Source: Chitinophagaceae bacterium
Lineage (GTDB): Bacteria; Bacteroidota; Bacteroidia; Chitinophagales; Chitinophagaceae
Direction of reading: 5' to 3'
Length of the DNA: 10,547 nt
Assembly (NCBI GenBank): GCA_023251285.1
Contig: JAHEZB010000031.1
Location: 1-10,547 of the forward strand
The notes under the pieces are model-generated. The model saw only the letters and a program-made list of their open reading frames with translations. It was not told the origin of the DNA and did no database searches. This document shows, piece by piece, positions 1-5,929 of the stretch (positions are counted from its first letter, which is position 1; every line of letters starts with the position of its first letter). Position numbers and translations under genes: made by a program.

Positions 1-18
1 ATAAATTGTTTTAACCTG

Positions 19-41
19 AGGCTTTAATAGCCTGAATTTTT
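19..41 (+). terminator. Short stem-loop followed by a T-run; possible terminator of a gene left of the window
   Basis: AGGCT (19-23) and AGCCT (29-33) form a 5-bp stem with a 5-nt loop. A T-rich tract follows at 36-41. Read rightward this resembles a weak intrinsic terminator for a gene ending left of the window. Read leftward it would lie in the leader of the transcript from the promoter at 51-58. Five pairs is short, so this is tentative. Confidence 0.3.
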
Positions 42-50
42 TTAAGGGTG

Positions 51-81
51 CAAAGTTACGTCAAAACACGTTCTTACCAAG
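51..81 (-). promoter_or_regulatory. Leftward Bacteroidota-type promoter for a gene beyond the left edge
   Basis: On the minus strand 58-51 reads TAACTTTG followed by C, a perfect match to the Bacteroidota -7 consensus TAnnTTTGY. CTTG (81-78), one mismatch from the -33 TTTG, lies 19 nt upstream. Transcription would start near position 44 and leave the window leftward. No coding region in the window accounts for it, so a divergent gene probably begins just outside. Confidence 0.5.
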
Positions 82-112
82 ATTAAAACAGAAAGTTAAC
101 AGTTAAAGAAAT

Positions 113-120
113 TAAATTTG
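113..120 (+). promoter_or_regulatory. -7 promoter element upstream of the 97-aa membrane protein gene
   Basis: TAAATTTG followed by T matches TAnnTTTGY perfectly. No clear TTTG -33 element lies 17-22 nt upstream. The predicted transcription start near 127 gives a leader of about 38 nt before the TTG codon at 165. Confidence 0.4.
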
Positions 121-164
121 TATAAGTTATTTTCCCTTGCTAACGTTATAAAACAAACGATTAA

Positions 165-458
165 TTGAAAAAAAAATTCCTACCCAATATTTATTTCTGC
201 ATCTTCCTTGATTTGATGGGAATGGTCAGCTATTTATTGCCCGTTATTGGTGAAACTGAAGATCTTTTATGGGCGCCGCTTTCTGCTGTTATCTTTTATT
301 TTTTATTCGGAAAAAAGAAATTCGGTTTGCTGGGCGGCATATTTTCTTTTCTGGAAGAAATCTCTCCCGGTCTTGATTTTATTCCCACATTTACCATTGC
401 CTGGTTTATCAGAAAAAAGGAGATTGGAATGTCCTCAAAAGTTATAAAGACAAACTAA
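165..458 (+). CDS. Small conserved-looking membrane protein, function unknown (97 aa)
   Basis: The 97-residue product has two or three hydrophobic segments, about residues 9-28, 36-48 and possibly 52-63. They are separated by an acidic turn (GETEDLLWAP, 29-38), and a second conserved-looking stretch, FLEEISPGLDFIPTFTIAW (62-80), precedes a basic tail. From memory, small proteins with this GE..D.WAP and IPTFTIAW pattern are common in Bacteroidota and have no known role. No ATG lies upstream in frame, and the first internal Met (residue 18) would cut into the first hydrophobic segment. TTG at 165 is therefore the best start; it is followed by a run of nine A. The gene stands alone, convergent to the Abi gene, with a -7 element 45 nt upstream. 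Function cannot be inferred. Confidence 0.7.
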   Translation: MKKKFLPNIYFCIFLDLMGMVSYLLPVIGETEDLLWAPLSAVIFYFLFGKKKFGLLGGIFSFLEEISPGLDFIPTFTIAWFIRKKEIGMSSKVIKTN

Positions 459-558
459 TGATTTTTTTCAAATTTTTGATAGTAAAACAATAAAGAATTG
501 TGATTTTTATTTTGCTTGAAATAGTTGGCAGAAATGTAGGCAACAAAAGTAGTTATTT

Positions 559-1461
559 TTATTTCCAAAGTGGTTCATTTTGCCAATCCGGTTTTAAGCC
601 CAATGCATTGGAATCTACATTTGGATATTTATTCAATATTGTGGTTAACTGGGATGTAAACCGGTTCTCCGGTTGAACAATATTTGCCAAGTATTTCATG
701 CAGCACAGGTGAATGTAAAGCATGTGATATTCACTTTCGGATGGTACAGTTGCTATCCATTTATTTGGTGGTTTTGATAGAAGTTTGGGTCTGCCCGGAA
801 GGTTTTTGTTCCACAACCGGCTATGGTGCGCACAGTAATTTCTTATTTGTGCTATAGATTGTAACCAGCTTGGAAGAAAAGTATGATTTACAGTGCCATA
901 TTCATCAGCAATATTATCTTTTGATTTTACAGTTGGTTTCAGATTGCCATATAATTTTGAAAGATTACCAAAGCTCGTTAGTTCCAATGTTTTCCACGCT
1001 GGTGGAAATCTTCCGTCATCTTTGTGTTTTTTGAGGTGCTCTTTTATAAAAATGTCTTTGGATCGTTCAATTTCTTCATCAATTACTGCAAGAGTTTTTG
1101 ATAATTCCCTTGTATTTTGAAAAATGGATGTGTTCTGAAACCACCAGGGATCAAACTCATGCGACAAATGATATATTAATTTGGTCCGAAGGCTGATTTC
1201 TATTTTTTCAATGATATCGAAAAGGATAAGCCTTAATTCCCTGTCGAAATTATATAAGGCAATCACATCCGCGAAACGACTGTTTACTTTAAAGTGATGG
1301 TTGCATTTGTCGTCTTGCATCGGCCACCAATAACCCGCCAGGCGATAATAACTGATGTGACTAAGATAGTGGGTTGCATTATCCTGTGGCTTTATAATAA
1401 GGCCGCGCTCTCTAAGTTGTTTTATCTGATTCCGTATGGTAGTTGCCGGTTTCTGAAACAT
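559..1461 (-). CDS. Abi_2 family (AbiD/AbiF-type) abortive-infection HEPN protein
   Basis: This 300-aa product matches the Abi_2 (AbiD/AbiF) family at the expected length. Visible hallmarks are an N-terminal winged-helix-like segment (residues 1-30), the block SYYRLAGYWWP (37-47), a helix with FDRELRLILFDIIEKIEIS (72-90) typical of the family, LTSFGNLSKLYGNL (161-174), and the HEPN RNase motif RNYCAH (R207, N208, H212), fitting R-x4-6-H. HEPN proteins of this type are metal-independent RNases or their relatives. AbiD/AbiF proteins were first known as phage-exclusion factors of lactococci and are expected to act on RNA in the cytoplasm. The motif appears intact, with no frameshift. It is a single protein gene with no protein antitoxin beside it. 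Instead a structured RNA with its own terminator lies directly upstream on the same strand. The room between that terminator and the ATG (13 nt) is too small for a separate promoter, so expression probably depends on read-through (inference). Confidence 0.9.
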   Translation of the reverse strand: MFQKPATTIRNQIKQLRERGLIIKPQDNATHYLSHISYYRLAGYWWPMQDDKCNHHFKVNSRFADVIALYNFDRELRLILFDIIEKIEISLRTKLIYHLSHEFDPWWFQNTSIFQNTRELSKTLAVIDEEIERSKDIFIKEHLKKHKDDGRFPPAWKTLELTSFGNLSKLYGNLKPTVKSKDNIADEYGTVNHTFLPSWLQSIAQIRNYCAHHSRLWNKNLPGRPKLLSKPPNKWIATVPSESEYHMLYIHLCCMKYLANIVQPENRFTSQLTTILNKYPNVDSNALGLKPDWQNEPLWK

Positions 1462-1474
1462 TAGTTATTGGCAT

Positions 1475-1512
1475 AAAAAACCTTCCAATTGTATTATTCA
1501 AATTTGGAAGGT
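1475..1512 (-). terminator. Intrinsic terminator/attenuator between the upstream RNA and the Abi gene
   Basis: On the minus strand ACCTTCCAA (1512-1504) pairs perfectly with TTGGAAGGT (1488-1480). The stem is 9 bp with a 15-nt loop, followed at once by a run of T (1480-1475). The signal has leftward polarity and ends 13 nt before the abi ATG. It would end a transcript begun near 1630 and let only read-through polymerase reach abi. Attenuators in this position are a known feature of type III toxin-antitoxin loci such as toxIN; the functional reading here is inference. Confidence 0.6.
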
Positions 1513-1629
1513 ATATTATTTTGAAAAGTTTGTAAAAGCAAAAGACTCACCCTGGGACGCTGTTCTTATGGGTAGCGTGGTGAGTACTGTTAATGCGAAG
1601 TTGCTATAAATGTTTCAGATAGCCAAGCA
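1475..1629 (-). ncRNA. Candidate structured small RNA upstream of the Abi gene (possible antitoxin RNA)
   Basis: The proposed RNA of about 155 nt runs leftward from a start near 1629 to the terminator at 1475. It contains three stem-loops. The 5' one pairs 1626-1619 with 1607-1601 (7 bp with one bulged G). The central one pairs 1585-1579 with 1551-1545 (7 bp), continued after a 5-nt bulge by 1578-1574 with 1561-1557 (5 bp) and closed by a 12-nt loop. The third is the terminator hairpin. An alternative 5-bp pairing of 1605-1601 with 1541-1537 would enclose the central hairpin and compete with the 5' stem. No convincing open reading frame lies in the segment. Placement immediately before an AbiF-type toxin gene agrees, from memory, with the published abiF RNA motif and with reports that AbiF proteins are held in check by a neighbouring RNA. 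Whether this sequence fits that consensus needs a covariance-model search. Confidence 0.55.
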
Positions 1630-1635
1630 TTTTTG

Positions 1636-1643
1636 CAAAATTA
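1636..1643 (-). promoter_or_regulatory. -7 promoter element for the RNA upstream of abi
   Basis: On the minus strand 1643-1636 reads TAATTTTG followed by C, a perfect TAnnTTTGY match. A TTTG occurs upstream at 1674-1671, but the gap of 27 nt is longer than the usual 17-22, so the -33 element is weak or absent. The expected transcription start near 1629 falls just before the first predicted stem-loop, which supports the assignment. Confidence 0.45.
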
Positions 1644-1873
1644 TTTGGCAAACAGGGAAAATCATTTTTGCAAACTTCCTTTGTGTGGCTTTTTTTGCAT
1701 CGACGGTAAAAATAAATAGGGAAAAATATTCTGACCTTTTTATTCAACCGAATCTCTAAACTACGTCTGCAAGCCTGCAGTAAACAAACAAATAAGTTGG
1801 TTTTTATTCAAAATAGACGTCACAATCATTGGCACTTCCAAATAACCGGATTTTCATCAGCAGATTATCTCAT
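1644..1873. other. Intergenic stretch between the RNA promoter and the 3' end of mpg
   Basis: No coding region or strong terminator is visible. The only small structure noticed is CTGCA/TGCAG (1767-1771 and 1776-1780), a 5-bp stem with a 4-nt loop and no T-run. mpg transcription arriving from the right could run through this segment into the abi locus, because no good leftward terminator is seen after mpg. Confidence 0.4.
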
Positions 1874-2479
1874 TTATCCCTTAAACCCGCTTACGTATTT
1901 ATTTCCTTTCACATAAAAGCGATAGGGTAGCAGCGCATCTTCTCCGGCGCTTTCCACGCCGATTCTTTTGCTGATTCCTATTGCTTCATCGGGTATTTTT
2001 TTAGAATCGTCAAGGACATAAATCTCATCATCTAAAAGATATAATCCCGAATGATGTTTATAAATCCCTAAAGCTTTTCCCACATTTCCAGGGCCGCGGG
2101 TCAATATCTTATCCAAAGTTTTTTTACCGGTTCTTTTCAGCATGATATCAATTCCTTCCAATGGTTCTATCGCCCGGATCAAAACTGCATCCGGAATTTC
2201 TTTTGCATTCGTTACAATATTCAGCATTTGATGCATGCCGTAACAAATATAAATATAAGCCGTTCCGGCAGCGGAATACATATGTTCATTGCGTGCTGTT
2301 CTTTTCCCTGCAAAAGAATGGGAGGCCTTATCAACAATACCGGCATACGCTTCTGTTTCTACAATTCTTCCGGAAGTTATCTGTCCGTCAAAAGAGGTGA
2401 CAATTATTTTTCCCAGCAATTCTTTTGCAATTTTTACAACGTCTTTTCTATTGTAAAATGATAATGAAACTTTCTTCAT
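1874..2479 (-). CDS. mpg: 3-methyladenine DNA glycosylase (AAG/MPG family)
   Basis: The 201-aa product is a full-length bacterial alkyladenine DNA glycosylase. This monofunctional enzyme removes alkylated and deaminated purines such as 3-methyladenine and hypoxanthine, starting base-excision repair in the cytoplasm. The active-site segment GRIVETEAY (residues 37-45) aligns with human AAG. E43 corresponds to the catalytic Glu125, Y45 to the intercalating Tyr127, and H54 (ASHS) to His136. IRAIEPLEG (101-109) supplies the conserved Arg of the base pocket (R102). The blocks YICYGMHQMLN (77-87) and TRGPGNVGKALGI further down are typical. The ATG at 2479 gives the expected N-terminus. The gene diverges from the EI24 gene, and the two apparent -7 elements sit almost back to back. 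It is not obviously in an operon. Confidence 0.95.
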   Translation of the reverse strand: MKKVSLSFYNRKDVVKIAKELLGKIIVTSFDGQITSGRIVETEAYAGIVDKASHSFAGKRTARNEHMYSAAGTAYIYICYGMHQMLNIVTNAKEIPDAVLIRAIEPLEGIDIMLKRTGKKTLDKILTRGPGNVGKALGIYKHHSGLYLLDDEIYVLDDSKKIPDEAIGISKRIGVESAGEDALLPYRFYVKGNKYVSGFKG

Positions 2480-2527
2480 AAATTGAAATTAAATCGGCGC
2501 GTTTCAAAACTTTTCAATGATTGAAGG

Positions 2528-2535
2528 CAAAGTAA
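2528..2535 (-). promoter_or_regulatory. Possible -7 element for mpg
   Basis: On the minus strand 2535-2528 reads TTACTTTG followed by C, one mismatch from TAnnTTTGY. Transcription would begin near 2521, leaving a leader of about 40 nt before the mpg ATG. No well-spaced TTTG -33 element was found. Confidence 0.3.
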
Positions 2536-2537
2536 AT

Positions 2538-2545
2538 TATATTTG
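2538..2545 (+). promoter_or_regulatory. -7 element for the EI24/methyltransferase operon
   Basis: TATATTTG followed by T is a perfect TAnnTTTGY match. The region 17-23 nt upstream has only a poor TTTT at 2511-2514. Transcription would start near 2552, giving a leader of about 30 nt before the TTG start at 2582. Confidence 0.45.
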
Positions 2546-2581
2546 TTTGGCAACATCATTAAATGATTCAACCATCAACAA

Positions 2582-3361
2582 TTGCTCGAAGAAATCATTA
2601 TTGCCATCTCTTCTTATTTTAAAGCGCACCGGTTTATTGTCAAAAATAAATTGTGGAAATGGATATTGATTCCGGGAATTATTTATGCGATACTCTTTGT
2701 TGTAGGTATTTATTTTTTTTGGGAATCTACTGCTTTTATTATTGATTTTATTTTTACCAAAACCGGGCTGAAAGCATGGCTTCAAAGAGAAAATGTACGT
2801 TGGTTAAATTTCATTTTTATTTTTGGACAAATCATTCTGCAGCTGATCCTGATGTTGCTTTATTTCTCGTGGTTCAAGTATTTATTCCTGATAATCGGCT
2901 CGCCTTTATTTGCTTACCTGAGCGAAAAAACGGAAGCGATTCTTTTGAACACTCACTATCCGTTTTCGTTGAAAGGATTTTTATCAGATATTCTTCGTGG
3001 TATTCATATAGCAATACGAAACTTGTTGTGGCAAACGGTTTATACCATTTCTATCCTGATTCTCGGGCTCATTCCGGTACTTGGATGGATAGCTCCGCTT
3101 GCTTCTTTATTTATAGAATGTTTTTATTTCGGATTCTCGATGCTGGATTATACCAATGAACGAAAAGGGCTTTCTGCTACCGAAAGCATTGACTTTATAG
3201 ACCGTCATAAAGGATTAGCGATTGGCAATGGAATGATATTTTATTGTATCCATATATTACCAATTATCGGTTGGATATTTGCTCCCGGATATGCTGTGGT
3301 TGCGGCTACTTTAAGTATGCAGGAAAAGCAAAAAAATAATTTAATCTATCTAAATAAATGA
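2582..3361 (+). CDS. EI24 domain-containing (CysZ-like) membrane protein
   Basis: The 259-aa integral membrane protein matches the EI24 domain, shared by bacterial CysZ sulfate-uptake proteins and eukaryotic EI24. Hydrophobic segments lie at about 26-47, 74-103, 151-178 and 214-243. The family signature SPLFAYLSEKTE (107-118) follows the second segment and reads well against CysZ-like proteins. The function in Bacteroidota is not established, and calling it a sulfate transporter would go too far because no sulfur-assimilation genes are nearby. The in-frame stop at 2564-2566 and the lack of any in-frame ATG make TTG at 2582 the start; the product then begins MLEEIIIAISSYFKAHR, a natural N-terminus for the family. 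The nearby ATG at 2563 is out of frame. It forms an operon with the methyltransferase gene 4 nt downstream. Confidence 0.85.
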   Translation: MLEEIIIAISSYFKAHRFIVKNKLWKWILIPGIIYAILFVVGIYFFWESTAFIIDFIFTKTGLKAWLQRENVRWLNFIFIFGQIILQLILMLLYFSWFKYLFLIIGSPLFAYLSEKTEAILLNTHYPFSLKGFLSDILRGIHIAIRNLLWQTVYTISILILGLIPVLGWIAPLASLFIECFYFGFSMLDYTNERKGLSATESIDFIDRHKGLAIGNGMIFYCIHILPIIGWIFAPGYAVVAATLSMQEKQKNNLIYLNK

Positions 3362-3365
3362 ATTA

Positions 3366-4055
3366 ATGGTTTATCTGGTTCCTTCATTTTTATCAGAAAA
3401 TGCCGTTGAAACAATTCCGTATTATGTAATAACTGCTGTAAAAAGCTGCCAGGTTATTTTTGCAGAAAACGAAAGAACTGCAAGGCGGTTTTTGAAATCA
3501 ATGGACAAAGAAATTGTGATAGATGAATTCGAATGGTATGCAATTCATAAAGCTGAGGAAGAGCAAATAAATATTTTTAAAGAGAAAATAAAAGCGGGAA
3601 AAAATATAGCGATCATCAGTGAATCCGGCTGCCCGGGCATTGCTGATCCTGGTCAAATACTCATTGCAGAAGCGCAAAAATTGAACTGTGACATAAAACC
3701 TTTGGTAGGCCCAAGTTCTATTTTACTTGCATTGATGGGAAGCGGATTTAACGGGCAGCATTTTTGTTTTTTAGGTTATTTACCAATCGATCATGCAGAG
3801 CGCATCAAAAAAATAAAACAAATAGAAGAGGAATCAGCCAGGAGAAAAAGCACACAGATTTTTATTGAAACGCCCTACCGGAATAATAAAATGATTGAAA
3901 CGCTTTTACAAATCTGCCATGCTTCCACCCGTTTGTGCATTGCGGCAGAACTGACATCTGCAAACGAATTTATCAAAACAAAAACCATTACAGAATGGAA
4001 AAAAGAAAAGATTGATTTACATAAAAAACAGGTAATTTTTTTGTTGATGGCTTAG
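3366..4055 (+). CDS. SAM-dependent methyltransferase, tetrapyrrole methylase fold, short RsmI-like
   Basis: The 229-aa protein belongs to the tetrapyrrole (corrin/porphyrin) methylase superfamily and is closest in pattern to RsmI, which 2'-O-methylates C1402 of 16S rRNA. Supporting blocks are ESGCPGIADPG (86-96, the SDAGTPxISDPG motif of RsmI), PLVGPSSILLAL (112-123), FIETPYRNNKM (166-176, like FYESPHR) and ELTSANEFIKT (195-205, like RELTK..E). It is shorter than canonical RsmI (about 280 aa). The N-terminal PxGNLxD loop is replaced by PSFLSENAVET (6-16), and the usual C-terminal extension is missing. The substrate may therefore not be C1402. From memory, Bacteroidota often carry such a paralogue besides true rsmI. 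The start ATG lies 4 nt after the EI24 stop, so the two are probably co-transcribed. Confidence 0.85.
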   Translation: MVYLVPSFLSENAVETIPYYVITAVKSCQVIFAENERTARRFLKSMDKEIVIDEFEWYAIHKAEEEQINIFKEKIKAGKNIAIISESGCPGIADPGQILIAEAQKLNCDIKPLVGPSSILLALMGSGFNGQHFCFLGYLPIDHAERIKKIKQIEEESARRKSTQIFIETPYRNNKMIETLLQICHASTRLCIAAELTSANEFIKTKTITEWKKEKIDLHKKQVIFLLMA

Positions 4056-4411
4056 GAAAAAATTTTAATTTTTGCAAGTGGAATCATGGTGAACAAATAA
4101 ATATGCCTTTCTCCTGTTTTCGCTTTTCAAAAGAAGTTAAGTCATTTGGAACAGTAGAATAATTAATGTAAATAGATGAAATTTGTATTTCTGTTTCTTT
4201 AAGAAGATGAAGAAGTGCGGAAGTATAAACCCGAAGTTCGGGCTAAAAAGATTAAACAAATAAAGTAATGATCTGGGAAGAAGAAATAGTTCAGGTTTTA
4301 TCCGATTCTATGTTATGATTCTGTAATTAAATATTTAAATCAGCAAAGCAATAAATAATAGACATTCTTGTTTTGTGGTTAATCATTTATTTATTCAATA
4401 ATTCAATATTA
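4056..4411. other. Intergenic region with a short palindrome and weak coding-like remnants
   Basis: No gene is supported here. An AT-only perfect inverted repeat (4058-4064 with 4067-4073) lies just after the methyltransferase stop and might act as a weak terminator. A GC-rich palindrome, CCCGA-AGT-TCGGG, occupies 4230-4242. The frame from 4203 to 4268 reads as a charged peptide (EDEEVRKYKPEVRAKK...) that looks protein-like, but a TAA at 4200 separates it from the nearest ATG at 4176. Near 4368-4375 TTGTTTTG is one mismatch from the -7 consensus and could serve the patatin gene. Confidence 0.35.
4368..4375 (+). promoter_or_regulatory. Possible -7 element of the patatin operon
   Basis: TTGTTTTG followed by T differs from TAnnTTTGY at one base. 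A start near 4382 would place the TTG at 4373 upstream of the transcript, and so favours the ATG at 4412 with a leader of about 30 nt. No TTTG at -33 is seen. Confidence 0.25.
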
Positions 4412-5929
4412 ATGTCTTCACCAAAAACTGATCATTCTGCAAAGAAGGAACTTACAGCTGAAGATTTTACCAATCATCCGGAGGTAATTAAATGCCTGGA
4501 AGCGTTGGATACAGCCTTCAAAAAAAGCAACCGTCCATTTATTATTTCTGATGTGTATGATGATGAAGGAAATCAGTATGTAAACCTGGTGCAAAAAGGT
4601 GGAGGTGTGCTCGGCATGGCTTTGGTTGGGTACACGTACATTTTGGAACAAATGGGAGTTCGTTTTGTAAGACTGGCCGGTACAAGTGCGGGAGCGATAA
4701 ACACGGCACTGATGACGGTAATTGGAGATAAACAAGAAATGAAGTCAAAGCGAATTTTAACATCGTTGTGCGACCTCAACTTTTTTGATCTTGTAGATGG
4801 CAATCCTGCTGCAAAATGGATTATTAAAAAATTTATTACCCAGGAAGATTTTACGAAAAAAATGGAAAACTGGTTTAAAGGATTATTGATAACCGGTATT
4901 TTATTAATTGCAGGAGACATTCTTTTTTTCGGCCTTCAACAAAAATTTTTATTGCTTTCGATCTTTACCAAATTGTTTTTTGTACTCACCGGTTTTTATT
5001 TTCTGTTGCTAGCATTTTTAATTTTTTATATTTCCAGAACGCTTGAAAAGCTAAAGAATTCAGGCTTTGGAATAAATCCCGGAAATTATTTTTATGATTG
5101 GATAAAGAAAGAACTGATTTCAAACGGCGTCTTAAAAGTGTCGGATCTGAAAAAAAAAGCAGCCGCACTTCCGAAACTATATTTACGTCCTGAAAATCCG
5201 GAAACCATTGATACGCTTTGTGGCGACGTTACTTTTATTGCGTCGGAACTCGTAACCCAAAATAAAATACAGTTTCCGGCTATGTGCAATCTTTTTCGTG
5301 AAGAAAAAGACATTGATACTTTGCAACCAGCAGGTTTTATACGGGCGTCTATGGCGATTCCTGTATTTTTTGAATCTTATTTTATTAACAATATACCAAA
5401 CGAATCACCGGAAATAAAAAAAGCGTGGCTCGATACTTTGGATGAACACAATCCGCCATCAGAAGTTCGTTTTGTAGATGGTGGTATTCTTTCGAATTTT
5501 CCGATTGATATTTTCTACAATCCAAAAATAGTTGTTCCACGATTGCCGTCTTTGGGAATTGACCTGGACGATAGCAAACCTGAAGATAAATCTACAAATC
5601 CCATTCATTGGTCTTTTTTGGGTTACCTGGGAAGAATGTTCAACACGATCAGGTATTTTTATGATAAAGACTTTTTATTAAAGAATAAATTTTTTGAAAA
5701 AGGAATTGGGAAAATTCCTTTGTCGGATTACAACTGGCTTAATTTTTTTATAAAAGACCAGGATAAAATTGACATGTTCGTTTTGGGTGCAAAAGCCGCT
5801 ACTCAATTTTTGATTGGTTTTGATTGGAAACAATATAAAAATGACCGCGTACAAATGCAGGCAAAACTAACGAAGGAGCATATTCCTGAAATTATAAAGG
5901 ATGATTTAAAACCAATAAAAAGTGAATAA
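4412..5929 (+). CDS. Patatin-like phospholipase with an internal transmembrane hairpin
   Basis: The product (505 aa from ATG 4412) has the patatin-type Ser-Asp lipase dyad. An oxyanion-hole glycine motif, GGGVLG, lies at 63-68, the nucleophile elbow GTSAG at 90-94 (Ser92), and the Asp motif DGG at 356-358. Proteins of this kind hydrolyse acyl esters of lipids at membranes. Between Ser92 and Asp356, residues about 154-207 form two strongly hydrophobic stretches, predicted as a membrane hairpin. This would anchor the enzyme with its catalytic domain split on either side. The N-terminus (about 50 residues) is polar and has no signal peptide, so a cytoplasmic face is likely. The frame is open to a TTG at 4373, but ATG 4412 begins the natural polar sequence MSSPKTDHSAKK. 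The next gene, a membrane protein, starts at or just after the stop, which suggests functional coupling. The actual lipid substrate is unknown. Confidence 0.85.
   Translation: MSSPKTDHSAKKELTAEDFTNHPEVIKCLEALDTAFKKSNRPFIISDVYDDEGNQYVNLVQKGGGVLGMALVGYTYILEQMGVRFVRLAGTSAGAINTALMTVIGDKQEMKSKRILTSLCDLNFFDLVDGNPAAKWIIKKFITQEDFTKKMENWFKGLLITGILLIAGDILFFGLQQKFLLLSIFTKLFFVLTGFYFLLLAFLIFYISRTLEKLKNSGFGINPGNYFYDWIKKELISNGVLKVSDLKKKAAALPKLYLRPENPETIDTLCGDVTFIASELVTQNKIQFPAMCNLFREEKDIDTLQPAGFIRASMAIPVFFESYFINNIPNESPEIKKAWLDTLDEHNPPSEVRFVDGGILSNFPIDIFYNPKIVVPRLPSLGIDLDDSKPEDKSTNPIHWSFLGYLGRMFNTIRYFYDKDFLLKNKFFEKGIGKIPLSDYNWLNFFIKDQDKIDMFVLGAKAATQFLIGFDWKQYKNDRVQMQAKLTKEHIPEIIKDDLKPIKSE

Noticed and set aside
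893..1120. 75-codon plus-strand frame inside the Abi gene
   Set aside because: It is antisense to the conserved Abi_2 coding sequence and has no features of its own.
1531..1590. Reading the central hairpin as part of a CRISPR or direct-repeat array
   Set aside because: The stem-loop occurs once only and no spaced repeats are present nearby.
2537..2785. 82-codon minus-strand frame opposite the EI24 gene
   Set aside because: It is basic and Asn-rich, lies antisense to a clearly conserved protein, and runs across the divergent promoter.
4373..4411. Longer patatin start at TTG 4373
   Set aside because: The 13 extra residues are hydrophobic and Asn-rich with no conserved look. The TTG overlaps a -7-like element, and the ATG at 4412 gives a natural N-terminus.
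4418..4920. Three overlapping minus-strand frames opposite the patatin gene (73-115 codons)
   Set aside because: They are antisense shadows, with Cys/His/Pro-rich translations and no domains. The plus strand encodes the lipase motifs.
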